DNA of 64,000 nucleotides, from assembly GCA_039922435.1 (NCBI GenBank), contig JBDTES010000018.1, positions 1-64,000 on the forward strand, in the 5' to 3' direction. Of the stretch, positions 11,438 to 20,151 are shown piece after piece. A model generated the notes under the pieces. That model was not told where the DNA came from. It made no database searches and saw nothing but the letters and a program-made list of their open reading frames with translations. The translations under genes and the position numbers were made by a program. The stretch is from JBDTES01 sp039922435 (lineage in GTDB: Bacteria > Patescibacteriota > Saccharimonadia > Saccharimonadales > UBA4665). Position 1 is the stretch's first letter; each line of letters starts with the position of its first letter.

Positions 11438-12358
11438 ATGCATAAGAAACTAAAAGTAATTATACCGGTTCTATTACTTATTGCCGTAGCCGCGCTGACG
11501 ACTTGGTATTTGAGTCGCCATAGTATACCCGTCATGCAACCACGTGGACCAGTTGCCTACAAAGAACGTAGCCTGATGGTGTATGCCCTGCTACTGGCTG
11601 TAATAGTGGTTTTGCCTACCTTTGCGCTGACTATTTATATTGCCGTTAAATACCGCGAAGAAAACCACACCTCTAAGACTAAATATCGGCCTAACTTTGA
11701 TCGAAGTCGTTTGTTTGAGAGTATTTGGTGGGGTGTTCCAATAATAATTATTGGAATTTTATGTGTTGTGGCTTGGCAAAGCGCCCATTCGCTTGATCCA
11801 TATAAACCACTAGCTTCGGACAAGCAACCGCTAACTATCCAGGTAATATCCCTGGACTGGAAATGGTTGTTCATTTATCCTAATCAAAATATTGCTAGCG
11901 TCAATCTAGCAGAGATTCCGGTTGGTACACCAGTTAAATTTCAGGTGACGTCTGACACGATTATGAACTCCTTTTGGGTTCCACAACTTAGCGGGCAAAT
12001 TTATTCTATGCCTGGAATGATTACTCAAATCCATATGCAAGCCGATAAGCCAGGTGATTACTTTGGTACGCCAGCCAATATTGCCGGAAAGGGCTTCTCG
12101 CGGATGAACTTTACAGTCCGAGCTGCCAGTCAGAAAGATTTCAATACTTGGCTCAGTCAAGCCGCTAAGTCGGACAAGCCTCTGGATGCTTCGAGCTATG
12201 CTGAGCTATACAAACCTAGCATGAGCGTACCAGTTACGTATTATTCGCCAGTTTCAAACACCTTGTATAATAAAATCGTGATGAAATATATGGTACCGGC
12301 TAACGATGATACGAAAATAACCAGTAGCGTGCCAGGTATTAATGGGATGAAAACATAA
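11438..12358 (+). CDS. cyoA: Cytochrome bo3 quinol oxidase subunit II
   Basis: A 306-residue subunit II with two N-terminal membrane helices (about residues 5-24 and 46-68) and a periplasmic cupredoxin-like domain. The stretch QIYSMPGMITQIHMQADKPG and the following GKGFSRMNF align with E. coli CyoA. The CuA-binding Cys and His ligands of cytochrome c oxidases are absent, which marks it as a quinol oxidase. No lipobox Cys is visible after the first helix, unlike E. coli CyoA. First gene of cyoABCDE. Confidence 0.95.
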   Translation: MHKKLKVIIPVLLLIAVAALTTWYLSRHSIPVMQPRGPVAYKERSLMVYALLLAVIVVLPTFALTIYIAVKYREENHTSKTKYRPNFDRSRLFESIWWGVPIIIIGILCVVAWQSAHSLDPYKPLASDKQPLTIQVISLDWKWLFIYPNQNIASVNLAEIPVGTPVKFQVTSDTIMNSFWVPQLSGQIYSMPGMITQIHMQADKPGDYFGTPANIAGKGFSRMNFTVRAASQKDFNTWLSQAAKSDKPLDASSYAELYKPSMSVPVTYYSPVSNTLYNKIVMKYMVPANDDTKITSSVPGINGMKT

Positions 12359-12429
12359 TGACTACTAGACATCAGCCGGATAAATTATTTGATGATTCTA
12401 AATTAATCAGTTCGAAGGTTGTATTATGA
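12358..12429 (+). CDS. 23-residue ORF bridging cyoA and cyoB
   Basis: The reading frame starts inside the cyoA stop (TAATG) and stops inside the cyoB start (ATGA at 12426-12429), filling the whole gap between the two genes. The predicted peptide, from MTTRHQPDKLF to KLISSKVVL, has no obvious domain. It may be a real small peptide or only a translational-coupling device that carries ribosomes from cyoA to cyoB. No independent Shine-Dalgarno is evident. Confidence 0.45.
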   Translation: MTTRHQPDKLFDDSKLISSKVVL

Positions 12430-14420
12430 TTTTTGCTAACCTACTCGGCAAGCTAAGTTTGAATGCCTTTCCACACGTTCTGAGTACTCAAATAGCAGCT
12501 ATCGGCATAGTATTGGGCACTATAGTCGGCGTAATCCTGATGACTTATTTCAAAAAATGGGGTTGGCTATGGCGAGAGTGGTTAACGACAACTAATCACA
12601 AGCGGATCGGTGTTATGTACATTATTGTGTCTATCTTGATGTTGCTGCGTGGCCTGAGTGATGCGTTGATGATTCGGGCTCAACAAGCCGCTAGCGTTGG
12701 GGCTAGTAGTGGGCCGTTCCCACCAGATATGGTCCAACAAGTTTTTAGTGCTCACGGCACTATTATGATATTTTTCGTAGCTATGGGGTTGATGTTTGGT
12801 ATTATCAACTTAGTTTTACCTCAACAATTGGGTAGCCGTGACGTAGCCTTTCCATTCTTAAATGCGGTTAGTTTTTGGCTATTTTTTGCCGGCATGATTC
12901 TCGTTAATATGTCACTAGTAATTGGCGAATTTAGCGGAGCTGGCTGGCTGGCTTATCCACCGCTTAGCGAAGCTAGATTTAGCCCAGGTACAGGTGTTGA
13001 TTATTGGATTTGGAGTTTGCAGATAGCTGGAGTGGGCAGTCTAATGAGTGGCATTAACTTTATGGTGACAATACTCAAGAACCGAGCCAAGGGCATGAAG
13101 ATGATGATGATGCCGATGTTTGCCTGGAGTGTCTTTGGCAGCATGGTATTAGTAGCTTTTGCCTTTCCTATCTTGACGGCTACGTTATCGATGCTCTATA
13201 TGGATAGAGCTTTTGGTATGCATTTCTTTACGGCCATGAACGGTGGTAACCCAATGATGTACGTTAACCTGATTTGGGCTTGGGGCCATCCCGAGGTCTA
13301 TATTCTAGTCTTGCCAGCCTTTGGTGTGTATTCCGAAATAGTAGCGACCTTTAGCCGCAAACGATTGTTTGGCTACACTAGTATGGTTTGGGCTATCTGG
13401 GGGATCGTCTTTTTAAGCTTTACGGTTTGGCTACATCACTTCTTTACTATGGGAGCGGGGGCAGATGTTAATGGCGTGTTTGGAATAGCGACCATGCTTA
13501 TAGCTATTCCGACCGGCGTAAAGATATTTAACTGGTTGTTTACGATGTATCAGGGGCGGATTAAGTTTAAGGCACCGATGATCTGGTTTATGGGCTTCGT
13601 ATTTTTGTTTACCATAGGCGGCGTGACTGGGGTGCTGATGGCAATACCACCGGTTGATTTCCAGATTCACAATAGTCTGTTCTTGGTAGCTCACTTCCAT
13701 ACCATGATTATTGCCGGCGTAGTATTTGGCTTCATGGCCGGACTTAATTATTGGTTCCCGAAGATCTTTGGCTTCAAATTACACGATGGGTTAGGCAAAA
13801 TCACAGCTTGGCTCTGGATAGTTGGCTTCGTGCTAGCCTTCGGTCCACTGTACATTCTAGGGCTAATGGGTGCAACTCGTCGACTTGATCATTACAGTGC
13901 GGCGATGGGTTGGCAGCCGCTATTTATTGTGGCAGGAATTGGCGTGGTTATAATATTTTTGGGCACCCTGCTACAAATCTGGCAATTGGTGGTTAGTATT
14001 TGGCAGCGTGGCGCTAACCGCGACCATACTGGCGATCCATGGGATGGGGCTACTCTGGAATGGGCGACAGCCTCACCAACTCAGGAATATAATTTTGCCG
14101 TGTTGCCAGAAGTGACTAGCCGCGATGCTTTCTGGGCAATGAAGCGAACATCTGAACCCCCCAAACAACCAGTTTACCGTGATATTAGACTACCAAAGAA
14201 TTCACCACACCCGATAATTATTGCTGGATTCGCTTTCCTGGCCGGCTTTGGCTTTATTTGGCACATTTGGTGGCTAGTTATTGTGGCACTAATTGGCCTA
14301 CTGGTGACTGTATTTAATCGAACTTTGAGCGATGAAGATGAGGACCGAATTATTCCAGACCACGTAGTAGCGGCAACCGAACTGGCTTGGCAGAAAGACC
14401 GAGAGTCGGTCAAGCTATGA
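12426..14420 (+). CDS. cyoB: Cytochrome bo3 quinol oxidase subunit I
   Basis: A 664-residue haem-copper oxidase subunit I, collinear with E. coli CyoB (663). Visible features are the low-spin haem ligand in FSAHGTIMIFF, the CuB/Tyr-His site in WGHPEVYIL, the two CuB histidines in WLHHFFTMG, the haem histidines in AHFHTMII and the D-channel aspartate in GSRDVAFPFLN. It is an A-type proton-pumping oxidase that reduces O2 with quinol electrons. The quinol-site residues R71, D75 and Q101 (E. coli numbering) are kept, but H98 aligns with Met in PPDMVQQVF. The close resemblance to proteobacterial CyoB suggests ancient horizontal transfer. Confidence 0.97.
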   Translation: MIFANLLGKLSLNAFPHVLSTQIAAIGIVLGTIVGVILMTYFKKWGWLWREWLTTTNHKRIGVMYIIVSILMLLRGLSDALMIRAQQAASVGASSGPFPPDMVQQVFSAHGTIMIFFVAMGLMFGIINLVLPQQLGSRDVAFPFLNAVSFWLFFAGMILVNMSLVIGEFSGAGWLAYPPLSEARFSPGTGVDYWIWSLQIAGVGSLMSGINFMVTILKNRAKGMKMMMMPMFAWSVFGSMVLVAFAFPILTATLSMLYMDRAFGMHFFTAMNGGNPMMYVNLIWAWGHPEVYILVLPAFGVYSEIVATFSRKRLFGYTSMVWAIWGIVFLSFTVWLHHFFTMGAGADVNGVFGIATMLIAIPTGVKIFNWLFTMYQGRIKFKAPMIWFMGFVFLFTIGGVTGVLMAIPPVDFQIHNSLFLVAHFHTMIIAGVVFGFMAGLNYWFPKIFGFKLHDGLGKITAWLWIVGFVLAFGPLYILGLMGATRRLDHYSAAMGWQPLFIVAGIGVVIIFLGTLLQIWQLVVSIWQRGANRDHTGDPWDGATLEWATASPTQEYNFAVLPEVTSRDAFWAMKRTSEPPKQPVYRDIRLPKNSPHPIIIAGFAFLAGFGFIWHIWWLVIVALIGLLVTVFNRTLSDEDEDRIIPDHVVAATELAWQKDRESVKL

Positions 14421-14496
14421 TTAACAAATCATTTATCAATTTGCTATTTACTATTTCTCGATTTATTTCTATAGATATCCCTGTAAGGAATCAAAT

Positions 14497-15105
14497 ATGA
14501 GTGAAACCAATTTAACAGAACGGGCTGAATTACAAGCCGAGCGCGCTGCGACTGATAGTCGGAGGCTATTCGGCTTCTGGACCTACATAATGACCGACTG
14601 CGTGCTGTTTGCTAGCCTGTTTGCAACCTATGCGGTGCTGCATAATAGCACCTTTGGCGGAGAGCCTGGTGGCAAGTTGTTCGATTTGCATGGTGCCTTG
14701 GCAGAAACTCTAATCCTACTCACTAGTAGTTTTACCTGTGGGCTAGCTATGGTGGCCGTTCGGAGGCGAAATCGTAACCAGACAGTGCTCTGGTTAGCTA
14801 TAACCTTCCTACTGGGTGCCGCCTTCTTGACGATGGAACTAACTGAATTCAATCATTTGATTGCCCAAGGTGATAGCTGGCGCCGAAGTGGCTTCCTGAG
14901 CGCTTTCTTTGCACTAGTTGGCACTCATGGGCTACACATTACGATTGGTCTAGCGTGGTTAATTGCCATGATAGTAAAGGTAGTTCGGATTGGCTTCAGT
15001 CGGGCCACTGTTCGCCGCTTAATGATGCTTAGTTATTTCTGGCATTTCTTGGATGCTGTTTGGATATTTATTTTTACGGTGGTTTATCTAATGGGAGTGG
15101 CATAA
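14497..15105 (+). CDS. cyoC: Cytochrome bo3 quinol oxidase subunit III
   Basis: A 202-residue subunit III with five predicted membrane helices. It begins with a polar N-terminus followed by FGFWTYIMTDCVLFASLFATY-type sequence, typical of CyoC. GTHGLHITIGLAWL and SYFWHFLDAVWIFIFTVVYL are family hallmarks. It stabilises subunit I. The Shine-Dalgarno is GTAAGGA. The 76-base gap after cyoB is AT-rich and contains the CATTTATCAATT motif that recurs elsewhere in the window. Confidence 0.94.
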   Translation: MSETNLTERAELQAERAATDSRRLFGFWTYIMTDCVLFASLFATYAVLHNSTFGGEPGGKLFDLHGALAETLILLTSSFTCGLAMVAVRRRNRNQTVLWLAITFLLGAAFLTMELTEFNHLIAQGDSWRRSGFLSAFFALVGTHGLHITIGLAWLIAMIVKVVRIGFSRATVRRLMMLSYFWHFLDAVWIFIFTVVYLMGVA

Positions 15106-15108
15106 CAG

Positions 15109-15477
15109 ATGGCTGACTTATTAACTAACGATAGGAAGCGATCAAACCTGCCGTCATATATTGTTGGCTTTATCTTATCGATTGGATTTACACTGTGGGC
15201 TTATTTCTCGGTTGTGAATCATACATTTTCGGGTAAGTCCCTGCTAGTCTGGTTGCTAGCACTGGCTGTTGCTCAATTTGCTGTTCAGCTAATCTATTTT
15301 ATGCATATTGGCCGTGAAGCAAAACCCCGCTGGAAGCAGCTAACCATCATCTTAATGATAGTTTTTGTACTAATTGTATTACTCGGCTCCATCTGGGTAA
15401 TGTATAATCTTAATGACCGCATGAGCCCGCTACAAATGCAGAACTACATGACAGAACAGGCTAGCGGCGGTCTGTAG
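15109..15477 (+). CDS. cyoD: Cytochrome bo3 quinol oxidase subunit IV
   Basis: A 122-residue small subunit with three predicted membrane helices (about residues 16-36, 45-66 and 76-98). VQLIYFMHIGREAKPRW matches the CyoD signature. It assists assembly of the CuB site and subunit packing. It starts 3 bases after cyoC ends. Confidence 0.92.
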   Translation: MADLLTNDRKRSNLPSYIVGFILSIGFTLWAYFSVVNHTFSGKSLLVWLLALAVAQFAVQLIYFMHIGREAKPRWKQLTIILMIVFVLIVLLGSIWVMYNLNDRMSPLQMQNYMTEQASGGL

Positions 15478-15543
15478 TCGGTTGATAATATTCTAGTCAA
15501 CTGTCTTAATTAACTCTGTAATAACTTAAATGTAAGCAAATTT

Positions 15544-16419
15544 ATGAAAGCTATAATTCAACAATACTATTCGCTTGCCAAACCGGGGGTTCTCTACGGG
15601 AACGTTATTACTGGCGTGGCTGGATTCTTACTTGCAGCTGGTTATTTCAAATCTTTTAACTGGGTATTATTTGGGGCTACTATAATTGGCATGACTTTGG
15701 TTATTGCTTCAGCCTGTGTCTTAAATAATGTCTTAGACCGCGATATTGACCGGCTAATGGAACGGACCAAGCAGCGAGCTGTCGCTAACGGTGCCATAGC
15801 TGTCCGGCCAGCCTTGACTCTAGCTGTAATACTTGGGTTACTCGGTTTTGCTAGCTTAATAATATGGACTAATAGTTTGGTGGTAGAAATAGGTATTGTC
15901 GGTTATGTAGTTTACGTTTGGCTGTATGGCGCTCTATCGAAGCGTAAATCTATCCACGGGACACTGGTGGGTAGTATTTCTGGGGCTATGCCGATTCTAG
16001 CCGGCTACTGTGCGGTGTCAGGACAGATAGATCCGGCAGCGGTCTTATTGTTTCTAATGTTATTCTTTTGGCAATTTCCTGAATTCTACTCGATTGCAAT
16101 CTATCGGCGTAAAGAATATGCCGCGGCCGGAGTGCCGGTTATGCCAGTTGTCAAAGGTGTTGAATTTACTAAAATCTTGATTTTTATATTTACGGTTTTA
16201 TTTATTATTATTTCCCTATTTATGACACTGCTTGATTATACTCATCTAATTTATTTTGTAATTATGGCAGTGTTAGATTTGAACTGGCTTAAGCTGGCTC
16301 TACGAGGGCTGGAACGTGGTATCGATAATGATGCTTGGGCTCGTCGAATGTTCCACTTTTCGCTGATTATCCTAATAGCACTGTCTGTCTTACTCTCGGT
16401 TGGTTCGATTCTGCCGTAA
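15544..16419 (+). CDS. cyoE: Protohaem IX farnesyltransferase (haem O synthase)
   Basis: A 291-residue UbiA-family prenyltransferase with about eight or nine membrane helices. The first Asp-rich motif is NNVLDRDIDRLMERTKQR (near residues 61-78); the second active-site loop is FYSIAIYRRKEYAAAGVPVM (near 181-200). It adds a farnesyl group to haem b to make the haem O needed by CyoB. Its place at the end of cyoABCDE is the standard order. It requires haem and farnesyl diphosphate from elsewhere in the genome or from a host. Confidence 0.94.
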   Translation: MKAIIQQYYSLAKPGVLYGNVITGVAGFLLAAGYFKSFNWVLFGATIIGMTLVIASACVLNNVLDRDIDRLMERTKQRAVANGAIAVRPALTLAVILGLLGFASLIIWTNSLVVEIGIVGYVVYVWLYGALSKRKSIHGTLVGSISGAMPILAGYCAVSGQIDPAAVLLFLMLFFWQFPEFYSIAIYRRKEYAAAGVPVMPVVKGVEFTKILIFIFTVLFIIISLFMTLLDYTHLIYFVIMAVLDLNWLKLALRGLERGIDNDAWARRMFHFSLIILIALSVLLSVGSILP

Positions 16420-16452
16420 CCCAAGCCTAGTGTCTCTTTAATCACTAAGAGT

Positions 16453-16458
16453 TATAAT
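16453..16458 (+). promoter_or_regulatory. -10 box TATAAT before the gene at 16472
   Basis: A perfect TATAAT ends 13 bases before the ATG, leaving a leader of only about 6 bases and no Shine-Dalgarno. Confidence 0.55.
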
Positions 16459-16471
16459 AAGCTCAAGCATT

Positions 16472-17413
16472 ATGAAACCGACCTCAAAACGGCGAACTAA
16501 GCCATGGCGACTGGCTATTAACCTGATAATTATAGTGGTAGTGGTATTCTTTATCATTACTCAGGCCGGTCGATTTAAGGCTAGCTGGCAAGTCTTGAGC
16601 AGCGTTAGTGACTGGCAAGTTAGTCTGGGCTTAATTGCAACCGGTCTGACGTATGTTATAGCGGCCAGTATTTATCGTCTCCTAGCCTTTAAACGTCTAC
16701 CATTTGGTTTGACATTCCTGGTAGAAGTTTCGACGGCATTTGCCAATCGCCTACTACCAGCTGGCCTCGGTGGCCTGGGTCTTAACGGGGTATATTTACA
16801 CAAACGTGGCCACAGCCTAGCAGAAGCCACGGCCGTCGTTAGTATAAATAACCTGATTGGTATAGCTGGCCATCTTTTGCTTCTACTTGCTCTAGTAGTT
16901 ATTTCTCCATCGGTATTTAGTTGGCCGGGCATAAGTATTGGCTCCTCGGACATTATGATCGTAACCGGTCTAGTTATTATTTTAGTGGTAATTATATCGG
17001 TTTGGAGAGCGGCTAGACGGCGGGTTGCTAGTTTTGGCCAAAACCTGGGGCGAAGCCTGGTCAGGTATCTCAAAAACCCACAGAAGCTACTGTTGGCTCT
17101 CATGCTGGCCATGCTGCTGACGCTACTCTACGTTTTTACACTATGGATTAGCGCCCATGCGGTTGGGCTTAGTATTGCTCCGGTCGATATATTCGTTATC
17201 TTTACAATTGGTGTACTGGTCGGCACGGTTACGCCAACGCCGGGTGGCTTAGTTGGTGTTGAGGCTGGGCTATATGCTGGATTTGCCTCTCATCAAGCAG
17301 CGGCCGCTCCGGCACTGGCTGCTGTTCTACTTTTTCGGGTAATTACATACTGGCTACCCTTAGCTCCTGGCTTTATCGCATTGTTGCTAGTACGTCAAAA
17401 ACACATCGTCTGA
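16472..17413 (+). CDS. LPG-synthase-like membrane protein (UPF0104/AglD family)
   Basis: A 313-residue protein with about eight membrane helices. The segments NRLLPAGLGGLGLNGVYLH and TVTPTPGGLVGVEAGLYAG are the two conserved loops of the lysylphosphatidylglycerol-synthase transmembrane family. Members flip or transfer lipid-linked groups; the soluble aminoacyl-transfer domain of MprF is absent. It most likely acts in lipid or glycolipid export or modification. It has a short leader and its own promoter. Confidence 0.85.
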   Translation: MKPTSKRRTKPWRLAINLIIIVVVVFFIITQAGRFKASWQVLSSVSDWQVSLGLIATGLTYVIAASIYRLLAFKRLPFGLTFLVEVSTAFANRLLPAGLGGLGLNGVYLHKRGHSLAEATAVVSINNLIGIAGHLLLLLALVVISPSVFSWPGISIGSSDIMIVTGLVIILVVIISVWRAARRRVASFGQNLGRSLVRYLKNPQKLLLALMLAMLLTLLYVFTLWISAHAVGLSIAPVDIFVIFTIGVLVGTVTPTPGGLVGVEAGLYAGFASHQAAAAPALAAVLLFRVITYWLPLAPGFIALLLVRQKHIV

Positions 17414-17457
17414 GACCTGTAATTTGGAGCTATGTCAAGAAAGCTGTGTATAAACCA

Positions 17458-17486
17458 TTGACCGACTTGCTCTACCAGTCTAGTAT
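17458..17486 (+). promoter_or_regulatory. Promoter of the Asn-rich surface protein gene
   Basis: TTGACC, a 17-base spacer and TAGTAT. Transcription would start near 17493, leaving a leader of about 57 bases with a strong Shine-Dalgarno (GGAGGG) before the ATG at 17550. This is one of the few canonical -35/-10 pairs with a full leader in the window. Confidence 0.65.
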
Positions 17487-17549
17487 CTTTTAACAAGAGA
17501 TGAGGTGGTTCGCAACTCTTACTAAAGAAATTAATGGAGGGTAACCACT

Positions 17550-18515
17550 ATGTCTACAGTTAAACTGTCTGGGGCTCAAAATATAAACCTAAACCAACTG
17601 ATTATGGTGGCTTTTGCTATGATGATTGCGGCTGGGGCATTCGTCGTTCTTATTACAAATATTATGGTTGGCTCCCGTGTGAATGCTCTATCTGAGGACG
17701 TGACATCACAACTTCATACTTATCAAAATAATCCAGTCACGGTAACCCCGGCGACTCAGACCAATAACCCACCGATTGCTTGTGTGGGGTCATCTACACC
17801 TGCAACGGCTGTCCTAGGCGCTTCTACGACTGCAGCGACTGGATCTGGCGCTGTCTCTGGCTGGGTCTATTCGGCCACACCGAGGATTCCACTAGCTTTT
17901 GGTAATTATAGCCAATCGAACTCTTCGGTTACTACTACCTCTTCTACTAACACCTTTACCTATATCAAGGATAGTAATAATAGTACGAGCTCGGCTAACA
18001 CCCAGAGTTGGAGCTGGAATAATGGCAATAGTCTTAGCGCTAACAATGGCAACGATAATTCCCACGACAACGGCAACTCTTCTAATAAAACTACTAACCA
18101 AGCCTGGGATAATGGCAACGACAATAGTAACCACCAAGCCTGGGATAATGGCAACACCAACAAGACTTCTACTTCTAACACTTCCAACACCAAAACCGTC
18201 CAAGATAACGGCAATGTATCTAACAGCGGTAACACTTCAACCAAGACTAACAACCAAACTTGGGATCAAAATAACAATAACACCAAGACTGATGACCACA
18301 GCGATAACAGTACTAGCACTAGCAACCAAAACGATAACAGCACCAAAACTAATGTAAATGTTAGCGACAACGGCAACACTAACAACCAAAACGATAACAG
18401 TAACCAAGGCAACACATCTAACAGCAATAATGATAGCTCTTCGAGCGACAGCAGCACCAGCGATAGCGGTAACACCACCGACGTTACAACCAAGGCTGAT
18501 GTTAGCCTATTCTAA
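17550..18515 (+). CDS. Membrane-anchored Asn/Ser/Thr/Asp-rich low-complexity surface protein
   Basis: A 321-residue protein with a short cytoplasmic start, one membrane helix (about residues 17-40) and a long extracellular part. From about residue 115 the sequence is almost entirely Asn, Ser, Thr, Asp, Gly, Gln and Lys, with imperfect repeats of AWDNGN, DNGN and NQNDNS units. There is no sortase signal, lipobox or enzyme motif. The composition suggests a flexible, hydrophilic surface stalk, adhesin or fibre-like polymer. The coding strand is biased towards AAC/AAT, GGC and ACC, and long spurious ORFs appear in the other frames. A strong Shine-Dalgarno and a terminator suggest high expression. 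Confidence 0.8.
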   Translation: MSTVKLSGAQNINLNQLIMVAFAMMIAAGAFVVLITNIMVGSRVNALSEDVTSQLHTYQNNPVTVTPATQTNNPPIACVGSSTPATAVLGASTTAATGSGAVSGWVYSATPRIPLAFGNYSQSNSSVTTTSSTNTFTYIKDSNNSTSSANTQSWSWNNGNSLSANNGNDNSHDNGNSSNKTTNQAWDNGNDNSNHQAWDNGNTNKTSTSNTSNTKTVQDNGNVSNSGNTSTKTNNQTWDQNNNNTKTDDHSDNSTSTSNQNDNSTKTNVNVSDNGNTNNQNDNSNQGNTSNSNNDSSSSDSSTSDSGNTTDVTTKADVSLF

Positions 18516-18565
18516 CCAGAATCTATTACATAAATAGTAGATTAAACTAAAACTAAAAATTTAAG

Positions 18566-18593
18566 GAGCCTGCAATTAAACGCAGGCTCTTTT
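18566..18593 (+). terminator. Intrinsic terminator after the Asn-rich protein gene
   Basis: A perfect 8-base-pair stem (GAGCCTGC / GCAGGCTC) around an 8-base loop, followed by TTTT. Confidence 0.9.
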
Positions 18594-18722
18594 CTATTTA
18601 AGTATCATAAATTATTGAGATAATTTTAGGTAATCAATAGATTGGGCTGTAGTGTATACAACTAATTCTCTGTCCGTAGGGAAAGCTGGTTAAGGTACCT
18701 GGAGTCCGTATAACATTCGTAA

Positions 18723-18935
18723 TTAGAACCAGCCGGGCTTGAATCTTTTGATTGCAATTCGCCAAATGATATTGACTATGATTACTATTACGACGTAGAT
18801 AACTATAAATTTTGTGGATGTTGAGCTTTTGTGGAGTAGTTTCATTAATACTACTAGTACCGTTAAGGCGATTGCTACGTAGAGCAATTGTAGCCCCCAG
18901 ACTATTAATGGTACGTTGAGAAGTTTGTGTGTCAT
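18723..18935 (-). CDS. Small two-helix membrane protein
   Basis: A 70-residue hydrophobic protein with two predicted membrane helices (about residues 10-32 and 42-60) and a basic C-terminus (KRFKPGWF). Function unknown. It is supported by a well-placed -10 (TAGAAT, 6 bases before the ATG) and by the lack of any better ORF. Confidence 0.6.
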   Translation of the reverse strand: MTHKLLNVPLIVWGLQLLYVAIALTVLVVLMKLLHKSSTSTKFIVIYVVIVIIVNIIWRIAIKRFKPGWF

Positions 18936-18941
18936 GACCCT

Positions 18942-18947
18942 ATTCTA
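18942..18947 (-). promoter_or_regulatory. -10 box TAGAAT, 6 bases before the ATG at 18935
   Basis: On the minus strand TAGAAT is followed by AGGGTC and ATG, the same geometry as the gene at 7682. Confidence 0.55.
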
Positions 18948-19075
18948 GCACCGATATTATGAAGCTTAGCATAGCTAAATGATCTTATCTTTTTGTATCA
19001 AAATGATTTTTATCCTACCCCTAAGACCGTGAAATACATTATCCTAGCTTTGGGGTTAGGTAAGTGGCTCTACTA

Positions 19076-19900
19076 CTACAAGTGACGAGTTGATTGTCTA
19101 AGCCTAGAGTTTCTTTGGTCGGAGCGTCTCTTTCCTTGTTCGGTATATTCTACTGAGTTAAACAAGGCACTATCCAGAACTTGCGTGCTGATGGGCTCCA
19201 TACCGAGCTGGTAGAGTTTATCAATCTTTTCCCTTAAATCTTGTAGCTCGCTACCGTAGACTGTAACTACGGGCTGACGGGCACTATTATTTGTCCCTTT
19301 TTTGAATTTTGCGGTTCGAACAAAGTCTTCTATGGTCGGCCGGCCGATTACGGCTGAAGCTAAAGCATAGATTCCGAAAACGGCTTCTTCTACTTGGACT
19401 TCACCGCTTCTGTCAATCGTTTGCAATTTAAGTTTTATATCCACCGTTGGCGTAATAGGTCGATTATCGTTATATAGACTATGTAACTTCTTGGATGGCA
19501 TCAGTAGTTTGACTTTTGGCGAAGTTACAATTATTCCGAATGATGGTTTTGACTTATAATCAAATAGATTTAAGATGGGTTGACCGATTCGTAGAGCCTC
19601 GAAAGCGCTCACTACTCTCCTGCGATCCTTAGAATCGTCGGCGAAATCATTGTGCGGGTCTAAGTCGTTTAAGTTCACCACTGCTCTTACTACTTCTAGC
19701 GGTGTTAATAAGTCGTCTCTGAATTTGCTCTGTAGTGATTTATTGGCGGTTTCAAAGGCTTGAATTAAGCTTCCATCTGCATTCAATCGTAGTTCTGTCG
19801 CTAGTGCTTCTAAATCTGTAGCTTGACTATTGGCTAATGGAATCGCGTCGTAGCTTGCGACGATAGTGCCTATCTCTAAATCGATACAAGTTTCTGGCAT
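19076..19900 (-). CDS. Unknown protein, 274 residues
   Basis: A soluble protein with no recognised family. It is acidic at the N-terminus and strongly basic at the C-terminus (GKRRSDQRNSRLRQSTRHL), which could bind nucleic acid. The ATG is preceded by AGGAGTAATTT on the minus strand, a good Shine-Dalgarno. There is no membrane segment. It stands alone between the small membrane protein and a divergent unknown gene. Confidence 0.65.
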   Translation of the reverse strand: MPETCIDLEIGTIVASYDAIPLANSQATDLEALATELRLNADGSLIQAFETANKSLQSKFRDDLLTPLEVVRAVVNLNDLDPHNDFADDSKDRRRVVSAFEALRIGQPILNLFDYKSKPSFGIIVTSPKVKLLMPSKKLHSLYNDNRPITPTVDIKLKLQTIDRSGEVQVEEAVFGIYALASAVIGRPTIEDFVRTAKFKKGTNNSARQPVVTVYGSELQDLREKIDKLYQLGMEPISTQVLDSALFNSVEYTEQGKRRSDQRNSRLRQSTRHL

Positions 19901-20151
19901 AAATTACTCCTATCTGTCGCTTTACATTTAGGTTGATTGTAGAATGTTTGAGTTGTGTACGCAATATCCAGCCTTATGCCACGACTTAAATCATGCTGTT
20001 ATCAACGAGAGTTAAGTATATTTAGCTTAGACCACCTAGTACGTGAGTTCGTGAGTATCTAATTTAAGTGTAGGCTAGACGGGTGGGTAGTAGTGTCCGG
20101 GTCCAACTTGTACTTGTGGAAAGGTCATACATATTGTATAATTTGTACATT

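Noticed and set aside
17892..18493. Several long ORFs overlapping the Asn-rich gene on both strands
   Set aside because: They arise from the biased codon use of the repeats (for example Leu/Val-rich minus-strand frames). They have no start signals and the plus-frame gene has promoter, Shine-Dalgarno and terminator.
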